Assembly: GCA_021234155.1 (NCBI GenBank)
Contig: JAJEKV010000048.1
Coordinates: forward strand, 374,001 to 438,000
DNA length: 64,000 bases
Direction: 5' to 3'
Source: Isoetes taiwanensis
Lineage: Eukaryota > Streptophyta > Lycopodiopsida > Isoetales > Isoetaceae
Numbering within the stretch: the stretch's first letter is position 1; each line of letters opens with the position of its first letter. This document shows, piece after piece, positions 21,830-30,930 of the stretch. The notes beneath the pieces were generated by a model that searched no databases, was not told the DNA's origin, and worked only from the letters and a program-made list of their open reading frames with translations. The translations under genes were made by a program, and so were the position numbers.

Positions 21830-23304
21830 TTAGTGTTGACACTGACAGAAGGGCATTAGAAGGACTGGCAGATCGGTCCACATGATGAGGACTCCAACGC
21901 TCATCCAAAAGCTGAAAAATGGAGGGGAATAGAGAAGACTCTTCAAAGGCCCGGATCTTAAATAGGTAATCAGCCCACTCATTCTGTAATAGGCTCCAGC
22001 TGAATACGATACTGATAGCAAAAAATTAGTACTTCAAGCAGACCAAAAACGAAGCACCGGAGATCGTGAACTGCCATTCGATAACAAAAGAACACATTTT
22101 GATTATCCCACGAGCTATGACTCGAGAGTCAATCAACCACGAAGCACGTCGCTACAAAATTTGGAAGAGAGCAAAGAGTTTGTGCCATGTGGAAGATAGG
22201 AGGTGATCATATGATGAGAAGATACCAGAGAAGGAAAGAAGCTAAAAACTAGGACGTAAAAGCCAATCACCCCATCTCTCATCGCTGGCATCAAAACCCA
22301 AGGTAGACTTGATCATAGCGAGTGGCCACAAGGGAGTTCTGTCAAACTGAAGTATAATGGTCTGCCAAAGCTGGATTTCATGAATTGCAAAAGAAGACAA
22401 AATAAGGGGGGGTTCCCATCCGGTCGGCACAACGCAAATCAGAACGGAGGCCACAAGATAAAGCAGCGCAAAGATGACCAGAGACTAGATGCAACGACTG
22501 AATAAAGCCAGGAAAACGAGCAATCAAACGAGAGGTGATATAGTGAGATGACAACAGATCAGAATAAAGTGACAATACCCGATCCATCTTGGCCTGAAAA
22601 ATACGAAAGAAACCCTCACAAGCATCTACTATGATACCTAGGAAAGTTGTGCGATGCATGAGACAAAAACGACACTTTTTCCATGCCAAGAGAAAGCCGG
22701 CCTGCTGTAAGTCTACAATGATGCGGATCTGGAGAGACTCAGGGAGCGATTGGCACATGAATAAGATATCATCAACATAGGGCAAGCAAGGAATGCCTTG
22801 AGTCCGCCAAAACTGTATCAACTGCATAACTAATTTGGTAAAGACAAAAGAGGCGGAGGCAAGACCAAACGGAAGGACATTAAAGATATAAAACTGTCCT
22901 ACGAGCTTAAAGCCCAGGAAAATGCAGTGTGGGGACCAGATAGCAACGTGGTGGTACCCTGGCTTAAGATCGACAGCAAAGAGAAAGTCATTCGGCAAAT
23001 ATAAATGAGAAAGCAGCTCAAGGGACTCGTATTAGAAGGAGGGGATAGTCAAGAAGGAATTCAAAAACCGCAAGTCCAAGATGAGCCAGAATTTGCCTTG
23101 GCCTTTGGGAACGACACCCAAGGGGGAACAGAAGAAAGGATAGGAGCTGATTGGGGAAGCAACACCTGTATGCAAAAGATCGGCCACAACAGATTGGAAA
23201 AAATCCAGATGAGCAGACAAAGAAGATTGGTTAGGAGCAGAAAAGGCACTGGATGGCTGAGCGAAAGACCAAGGGAGGTGATAACCAAATTGTAGCCAAC
23301 TCAA
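21830..23304 (-). pseudogene. DIRS-like reverse transcriptase and RNase H
   Basis: Frame 23304-23032 carries SPLGVVPKGQGKFWLILDLR, the RT lead-in. Frame 22998-22378 carries FAVDLKPGYHHV (first catalytic Asp), FNVLPFGLASASFVFTK and CLPYVDDILF (catalytic Asp pair), then FLGIIVD. Frame 22454-22242 has LGFDASDERWG, the RNase H Asp block of this group. A further frame near 22000 reads QNEWADYL, then LLDERWSPHHVDRSAS, typical of the region after RNase H in DIRS/Ngaro proteins. Frame breaks separate the parts. HHV, FTK and LPFGL favour this group over Ty3/gypsy. Confidence 0.8.
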
Positions 23305-23490
23305 GACTTATTGCGAGGAGCAAAAAGATTGCCAGAAAGGAAGAGCAACATGGAGGCAGCCCAGGACAACTATTGCGGAGGCTAGATTGTCAGCAGGGGA
23401 GGGATCAATACCAAGATGAGGGATGACCGAGGTCAATGGAGCACTTTTTGAAATGGAGGCACAAATTGTAAGTAACAAATCTTAAATAAG

Positions 23491-23519
23491 AAACAAGGTG
23501 CTGCGCACGGAGGGTTGCC
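23491..23519 (-). repeat. Hairpin-end repeat HER, copy 1
   Basis: AAACAAGGTGCTGCGCACGG followed by AGGGTTGCC, identical in its core to copies at 52138 and 61798. GTGC and GCAC form a short stem. Read on the minus strand the hairpin is followed by CTTG, which is reminiscent of a Helitron 3' end. Confidence 0.55.
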
Positions 23520-23650
23520 TTCCAAACCTTTCGAGGCAGGGGTTATTTAATCCTAATAGCAATGGTTGTGGCCATTAAATGAGTCCCATGGCCTCTTGGT
23601 CTTCGTGGACGTCAAAAAATCTATTCTATTTTATTCTATTCTATACCAAC
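23520..23650 (+). repeat. LINE 3' tail module, copy 5 (opposite orientation)
   Basis: The top strand reads CAAACCTTTCGAGGCAGGGG, then CTTCGTGGACGTCAAAAAAT and a CTATTCTATTTTATTCTATT microsatellite ending about 23643. It is the inverted form of copies 1-4, with no LINE body attached. Confidence 0.75.
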
Positions 23651-23889
23651 CAACATTGCTTTATTGAAGCAATCAGCAAACATTAAGTTCCAATCACCAT
23701 GGTCCCCTATAAATAGTTTGTAGGTTCTACTATCAAAATGTCTGCAGGTTCCCAACAAATAGTTTATAGGTTCTGCTACACTTGAACATGCTATCTTGGA
23801 GTTCTGCACTGTGAAACCATAAACAAATTGAATGCTTAAATAAGACTAGAAGTTTTTCGTTGATCATAAATAAGTTTTAAAACATACAA

Positions 23890-25210
23890 ACTGAAATTCT
23901 ATGGCAAGGTCCTAAACACAACATATATCAGCCGAAGTGGTGTTCTCATTGAGCTTTAAAAAATCATTGAGTACAAATTGATTTCCCCACTAGGAGTAAG
24001 AAGCTTTCTCAAAAATATTGATAAAATGCTCCAAAACTAGACAATTATCGAGAGCATCTAAAAATTAGATTATAGAAAACATTGAAGTTGAAACACCTCC
24101 AGCGATGAAGCTCCATCATTTCACAAAGAGAGACGGCTTAGCCGCAATAAATATGTCGCACCAAAATGATACTCGTCCTGGGCCAATGGAAAAGACTCCA
24201 GAGTAACCTGCAAAGAGAAAAATAAACAGAGAATGACACATTAAGGAGTTAGGTGCATTAACTAAGAGTGTGCATCAGTGCACTATCTTCTCAAGAATAT
24301 AGTAAGGCTCGGAGGCCACAGGACCACGCCGAGAAGAAACAACAGTCGACCAATCGGGAATCGTCCATGGAGACACTACCATGGGAAACATCCGACTAGT
24401 ACTGCCCCGGAGGCTACAGTGCCACGCCGAGAAACATAGAAAACTAAACCATCGACTAATCGAGAAAACCACCCAAATAGTGTTAACTCGAGACTATGGC
24501 CCCTGCCGTGACGACGGCGACATATAAACCATAAAAATAAATAATCGATGAATGGGAAAAATTGTCTCTCAGTGATAAACAACGAATAAAGAACTGAAGC
24601 AATCAAACCACTACATATAAAGTCAACGAAAAGAAAAAATAAAATAATGGCATAACAAGAAATCTTAGCCCCACCAAATCAGAGCAGGGTGGAAGAATAG
24701 TGGAAAACGAGGAGAAGATATAGGATATACGATCCAAAGATAGCAATGTCCCTTGCCAAAGAATGGTGGTTCTATTAAGTAATTCGTCACAATAGAACCA
24801 TGACATTCTTAGGCAAGGTCCTAAACAGAACATATACATGAATACTAAATAAACACTACCCCGGCTGGGCTACAACACCAACAGAGAATAAAATGAGACT
24901 ATATGTATAAGAATTGGAGGCCACTGGACCATACCATAAAATGAACCATAACGAAATAAACCAAACCAAACACTAGATATATATGTTGGGGTGGGAGGGA
25001 TGAGGGAAGCTAGAAGGACTCTTTAATAAAGCAGAGAAGCTAGCTCAAGAGAACGCCGATAAGAGAAAAACTAAAAGAAGGGTATATATAAGATAAAAGG
25101 CGATCTCAAATAAGGGTAACGTCCTTTGCATAGAATGACGCTTTATTGCGAATGTTTCTTTAATAGAACCGTGACATTCTATGGCAAGGTCCTAAACACA
25201 ACATATATCA
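23890..25210 (-). mobile_element. Cluster of DIRS-like terminal modules (beta copies)
   Basis: The end sequence TGGCAAGGTCCTAAACA occurs near 23905, 24812 and 25180. The module start GAAGTGGTGTTCT is at 23936, and a second module body runs 25011-25170 with ACGCCGATAAGAGAAAAACT and GGGTATATATAAGAT. One hairpin, GGTTCTATT...AATAGAACC, lies at 24768-24799. No RT or recombinase coding lies between, so these are non-autonomous copies or recombination products arranged head to tail. Confidence 0.55.
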
Positions 25211-26466
25211 AGCCATTTAAGAGGAAGCTAACTCAAATCAACAAACCGGACAAACTAGACAAAATTATGATGGAGGATGAAAAAAGAAAAAGAGGTAATG
25301 AAATAGATAGACCAAAGGACAAAATGGACAGATTCAACTATGGAAACATATATCAGAACTGAACATATATCAGCCGAAGAACAAAGATATGAGAGGGTGA
25401 AGTGAAGTGGTGTTCTCACCACTTCACCAAAACCGAATGGGAAAGGTGGAACTAATGGAGCAAAAGAAATGGACAAATTTGGAAGACTAAATGGAGTCAA
25501 TCGAAACACAAAGATGTATGGATGGATGAAAAGGTGATGCAAATTGAGATGTATGGAGCAAAATAGAACCTAATAAAATTGGAGAACCAACTACAAGAAA
25601 TGGGATAAAGAACATAAATGCAAGAAATGGGAAAACGAAGAACACAAGACTAAAAGAACTTGTCATGACAATGGGAAAATGGAATAATTATCCAAATTGC
25701 AAAAGTCAAAATGAGAGGAGTAATGAAGTAAAACAGGGAATGAATGAAAATAACTCAAGATCAAACGAACAAGGCATGACAATTGAAAGAATAGACTAAT
25801 AAAAAAAATTGGAAGAGTAATCAAACAAATAGAAATCAGCAAGCAAAAATGAATGAACAAAAAAGCTTGAGCCACGGAACTAATAAGGCAACATGATAAA
25901 GAGCAAAACTACACTAAAGAGAGCAAATAGGCAATCTAGAACAACTAGAAAATAGATGAAAGGAATAAATAGACCCTAGAGACTAATAGACTAAAAGGGA
26001 GATAATAGATAAAACATGAAGCAATTGGAGAATAACATGAACAAAATGGCAGAGAAAAAAAGATCGAATGAGCGCACTAAACAAAGCAACTAAAAATATT
26101 CCAACAAACCGCAACAACTGCAAAGGAGCTAGCCTGGCATAGAACAATGAAGCACAACAAACTTAAACATAGTCGCATGAAAAAAGAAAGCAAAAGGAAC
26201 CATAGAATAAAAAGAGACTAAGGAACAAATGCAAGACAATCGAATGAACAAAGAATAAGGAATAAAGACGAAGTATTGCAAACATAGTAACCAAACCATG
26301 TACTGAGGACCCAAGTGGTCTAGAATGGACCCAAGCGTCTGAATCAAACCACTAAAGCAATGCCAAAGAAATAATAGCACTAGGAGCAACTCCTAATGCA
26401 ATAAAGGAAGAAGAATAGAATAGAATAAATGGGAAGAGAAATGGGATGTGGACCTACCAACACCAC

Positions 26467-26502
26467 AATGACACAAAAAAAAAAAAAAAAAAAAAAAAAA
26501 GA
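26467..26502. repeat. Poly(A) tract
   Basis: An uninterrupted run of about 30 A. No LINE end or other element boundary could be attached to it. Confidence 0.85.
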
Positions 26503-26705
26503 GATAGTTAATCGATAAAGAAGGGACAAGGACAATGAAAAAAAAAAAAAACAAATGAAATAATGCAATTGAACGTAAAAACAATAGAGTAACTGCAGCA
26601 AAAAAAGAGCAAATGGAACAAGAAATGAAATGGCACAATGGAGTCAATAGATTGAAACCGACACAACGACCCATAACAAGAATGAAGGAACAAAGAAACA
26701 CATGC

Positions 26706-26755
26706 AAAACTAGATTGAAGGCATAACTACAAAACTAGATTGAAGGCATAACTAC
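26706..26755. repeat. Perfect 25-bp tandem duplication
   Basis: The unit AAAACTAGATTGAAGGCATA plus ACTAC occurs twice with no spacer. Confidence 0.9.
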
Positions 26756-28374
26756 AGCAAATTGAACAAATGGAACCAAAAATATAACTATTAATGCAAA
26801 TAGAACAAACCACAATTCAACAAAAGGAACAAAAGATGGAACTATTAAGCAACTAGAACAACCTACAATATACACATGAATGAAACACATGTTGGAACCA
26901 ACGTAGCAAAAAACAAAATAGATAATAGGATAAGCAAGATAGAACTAAAGGGTGCAAAATGAAACAAATGAAACAAGAAGGGGATAACATAAGTAAATAA
27001 ATGAAGCAGTTAAGACAAACGTGACGAGAAAAATAGTGACAAGGGAGAAACACAAAGAAGACCTAGATCATAGTGAATTAATGAGGCTAATAGAGCAAAA
27101 ACCAAAGAAAAGAGATAAACAAGATGAATAAAGACAAAGGCGAAAGGAAAGCACCAATGCATAACTAAACAAGAAACTAAACAATGCACATTGCCCAAAT
27201 GATGATAAAACGAGTGGAACCATAGATCATAATGAGAATAAAGGAATGGAAAGTACATAAACAAAAGTTTGAATGAATCTAACCTTCACAAAAATAATTC
27301 TAGTGTAAAACTGAAGCCATCCATTGAACGAAACAAGAAATGCAAACGAAACAAGAATGCAATACAATGGTCAAACATAATGAATACAGACCAACACAAA
27401 GCATGTAACCACGTACAAATGGGACAAAAAATGAGATTGGATCAAATGAGAGGTGGTATACAAATAGCAGAGTAAAAAGAGGGATACATTGTATAAAGGA
27501 GGAAATGGAAGCAAACGAGCCAAGACAACAAAAAGGCTAATTTAGCATGGAACAATGATGCAAATAAAAGCAAAATAATAGAACAAACTGTTGTAAAGGA
27601 ACACGAGCAAAAATGAATGGAACCGATGAAGCAAGAGGAACAAAGAGCAAAAAAGCAAGAGAAACAAAGAGCAAAAGAGCAAGAACACACATATGGGACT
27701 ACGAAAAAAGGAGAAGGTGCTTCAGAGAAAATAGAATAAATTGGAGACTCAATGGAGAACAAGCTAGAAGATCTCAATGAACAATCTGGAAGAATGGAGT
27801 GCAAAGAGATTTATGAAAACAGATAAAAGCAAAGCAACTGAGGAAAAATCAATAGTCGAGAGATACAAAATCAATAGATAAACTAGGCAAATAACTTGGC
27901 AAAGAATGCTAAAGAGCAGACATTGAGAAGATGAACTCTTGTACCTAGGCACTAACCTACTTAAATAAAAGACCGATGAAGAGAAGGCATTAAGATAATA
28001 GATTTCCTTGTACATAGGGTGGAGACAATGAATATAAATAACGAAGACGAAAGAGTGCAAGGCACATAATTTTCCACAGTGCACTAGGACGACTCCACAA
28101 GAACAAAATTAAGACATAAGAAAAAATGTATAATTCCAACCCATCTCAAACTCTAAAAAGGAGGACCATGTGACTTGAAAAATCATCGAAGCTATATGGA
28201 AAAACCACCAAACATCAGCATTTTTGGCATGCAAGCCACAAGGATGCTCATATGTCAAGGTGGGGTTAATGTTGCAAACCAAACATATATGCAAGGATCA
28301 AACTTATGATAGGGGACAATTAACTAGAAATCCAAGCTCTAGACAATCTGCCTATGTACGATAACTCAATGCAA

Positions 28375-29060
28375 TGCAAATTGCACAAAAATCTACAAAC
28401 ATTCATCTCTTTCATTACAAGAGGACAAAACATGAAACTAAAGGGCATACGAGCCTATCAAATGTAAATTTCAAAGAGAATGAGAAATGTATAGCACGTA
28501 TAAATGGTTAATGCAAAAATGATAAATACAAGATTTACCAATACTAAAATTCAATTGCATCCTCACAAGAGAGAATAAGCATGCACAAAAAGTAACATAA
28601 GGGATATACAGATCCTTATGAGGCGAGAGGACAAAAAATGCATGTAAATTCCATGAGGCAAAAACTTGTACAAAATTCACAAACAAACAACTCTTTCACT
28701 ACAAGAGGACGAAAAGTGAAACTAAGAGGCATAAGAGCCAATGAAATGTAAAATTCAAGAGAATAAGAAATGTACAGCATATCTGGTCAATGCAATAACG
28801 GCAAATAAAAAGTTTTACAAAAATAAAACTCAATTGCAAATCCTTGTGAGGCTAGAAAATAAACATGCATATAAAACCCATGAGGCGAGAACGAAAAAAT
28901 TGCATGAACGGAATTCAAACTTGTACCTATAAGAAGAAAACCATGCATCCCCATCAACAAGCCAACAACACTCGTGTAAATCATATGAGGCGAGAAAGAA
29001 AAATTGCATGTAAGGGAACCCATACCTAGGGAACAAACCATGCGTACCCATCAAAGAAGT
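28375..29060. repeat. Degenerate tandem repeat, about 300-bp unit
   Basis: CATTACAAGAGGACAAAACA near 28414 recurs as CACTACAAGAGGACGAAAAG near 28697, followed by matching GGCATAAGAGCC, TCAAGAGAATAAGAAATGTA and CTCAATTGCA stretches. Shorter sub-repeats with ATGAGGCGAGA follow near 28619, 28881 and 28985. Confidence 0.65.
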
Positions 29061-30075
29061 CAACAGCACTGATATGAATTAAGACTGAAAAGATCTTACT
29101 TAAAAGGAATAAATTCAGAAATAAACTTATCAGCAGTTTGTAGGAGTCCGTATTCGGCCAGCATTCTCCCTTGATAGGACCAAAACTAAATCCCCAAATG
29201 TACCAGAAAATGCACTACATGTACCCAGAAGCTAGATGTACCCCGAAGATGCACCTGCTGCTGCAGCCACAGAAATAAGTAGAAGCCAGAAGAAAGGAGA
29301 GCCATGTCCAATAAAGAAAGTAACACTGCACATCTATGTAGTAGTTACCACCGCTGGGATAGTGGGCAACAAGCACTGAACTACAGAGGATTGGTAGAAA
29401 AAGGCTATACAACAGAACATTCAGAATACATAGATTGCCAAACATAGATTGGCTGGGTGATCTGTTAATACTTCCAGAATTTCAAAGGCAAAGATTCGGA
29501 TAGAGCTGCTTGAACAATTTAGGCTGAGTGTATTGATGAAACTGTTAGCACTACATCAAACATACTCCTTGGATAAGAATTTATAACTATTATATGCTGG
29601 AGCCTGCTGCAACAAGACCATCATTACAGGTTAACCACATCCGAATTAAAAGCCGTTATAGATTCTTGCTTGGTAAGGTAAACATGGGCTGATTGTGATG
29701 TCAAAGGCAACTGTTTGAAATGGAAATGGAAAAACATAACAAGAAACTTACAGCAAAAGATTATGGGAACCTTTATCCATCTGAGCAACAAATTTCTGAT
29801 GTAGACATAATGTTCAATGAAGAACCATTATATGAAGACCTGTAAAAAAATATATGCTTGATCCGGCAAGCAAAACTGAATACATATGAAAAATCATCCC
29901 CGCAGAATCAACTGAAGCTACAAAATCTAGTTTATAAGATAGACAAGTAGCATGATACCGTTGGCTTAGATTCGAGCTCCATACAAAGCAGCACAAGACA
30001 TCTTTGGTCAAGCTAAGTCCAAGTAATCTACAATGGACACAGAAAAATGAACTGGCAAAATCCAACAAGTTACCT
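29061..30075. other. No firm gene; possible intron of a minus-strand transcript
   Basis: Minus-strand frames are short. One at 29445-29215 contains AHYPSGGNYYIDV between splice-like sites but matches no family I recognise. Confidence 0.25.
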
Positions 30076-30243
30076 CTGGCTGAGATATTGCAGATCAGAA
30101 CCTTAAGCTCTGGGACTCTAAGAACTTGATATCCGGTGTTAAATAGCATCTGAGCCATTTCCAGAAACGGCAGCCGGACCAGAGGAGGACTGCCGTTCAA
30201 GAAATCTTGCTGCCAAATAGCTCCAGCGAGCAAATCTGAAACA
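30076..30243 (-). CDS. Candidate internal exon of unknown minus-strand gene
   Basis: The minus strand has a good acceptor (CTCTGTTTCAG) at about 30244 and a donor (AG then GTAACTTG) at about 30075. The frame between them is open and reads DLLAGAIWQQDF, RLPFLEMAQMLF and ELKVLICNISAR. A second frame is also mostly open, so the coding frame is not certain. The T-rich bottom strand around it fits plant introns. No family was recognised and no partner exon is firm. It may equally be a non-coding leader or chance. Confidence 0.25.
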
Positions 30244-30754
30244 GAGGACCCAGCCAAAAATGATCAAACCCTTGCCGTTTGCCTAAACCCTTGTCGTGCA
30301 TAAACCTTTTCCGTTTGCCTTCATAGATGAGAATGCTAAAGCCAGGCAAGATTTGTCAAAAGCATCATAGCACCGCCAACAGCAAATCGGCAGAAGGGCG
30401 CATCCCAAAAAACGATCCAGGAAAAGAATCGACAAGGCAAAACATGGCCCAACATGCCCAAAAGTACAACACAGACATCGGAGCACCAAGGATCCAGGGT
30501 TTCAAAGGATCATACAAACCTGGAAACAAGCCTAGAAACGGATTTCGCCAATAAACCAAAAATCAAAGCAAAAACCCAGTCTCAGCAATAATGAATCGAT
30601 TCCATCCAAACTAAACCGTTCAACAAACCATAGAACAACCAGAACTGCATGCAACAAGAAAAGCAAAGCGGCCTTGAGGCATCCGCCCGAAAATTAACCT
30701 TGCCCTGAAATCATTCTAGGAGTAATCGATGAAAATAGCTAAGGTAGGTAGAAC

Positions 30755-30930
30755 TCTAAGAAGCTAGAAGGACTCTTAATAAAGCAGAGAAGCTAGCTCA
30801 AGAGAACGCCGATAAGAGAAAAACTAAAAAGAAGGGTATATATAAGATAAGGCGATCTCAAAATAGTAACGTCCCTTGTCATAGAATGACGCTTCTATTG
30901 CGAATGCTTCGCAATAGAACCGTGACATTA
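30755..30930 (-). repeat. DIRS-like terminal module with perfect hairpin (gamma)
   Basis: It starts GAAGCTAGAAGGACTCTTAA and matches 25011-25171 nearly base for base. At 30893-30919 TTCTATTGCGAA and TTCGCAATAGAA form a perfect 12-bp stem with loop TGC, flanked by AATGACG and CGTGACATT. It is the best preserved copy of the hairpin and stands alone, with no coding DNA. Confidence 0.7.

Larger units (their letters stand above)
19518..23490 (-). mobile_element. DIRS-order tyrosine-recombinase retrotransposon
   Basis: Minus-strand order is RT start (23304-23032), RT core with YVDD (22998-22378), RNase H (near 22300), a post-RNase H block (22015-21835) and a tyrosine recombinase (21158-20249). A non-coding 3' module with a hairpin follows, down to about 19518. 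RT plus tyrosine recombinase, with no DDE integrase, defines the DIRS/Ngaro/PAT group. Such elements are known in green algae (Volvox Kangaroo, Chlamydomonas TOC1). No gag and no methyltransferase were recognised, so the superfamily is open. Frames are broken, and the 5' boundary is only approximate. Confidence 0.75.
25400..28100. other. Purine-rich, T-poor top strand without gene
   Basis: The top strand is dominated by A and G with recurring AATGGAAC, GAACAAA and AACTAGAAC words. The bottom strand gives only chance frames rich in Phe, Leu, Ser and Cys. It may be a decayed simple repeat, or a U-rich intron of a minus-strand transcript. Confidence 0.45.

Noticed and set aside
25600-28100. Many minus-strand frames of 60-120 codons rich in Phe, Leu, Ser and Cys
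   Set aside because: They are the complement of a purine-rich strand; composition alone keeps stops rare, and no domain or conserved motif is visible.
28375-29060. CRISPR-like array of short repeats
   Set aside because: Repeats are degenerate and irregularly spaced, with no constant spacer length, and the host is eukaryotic.
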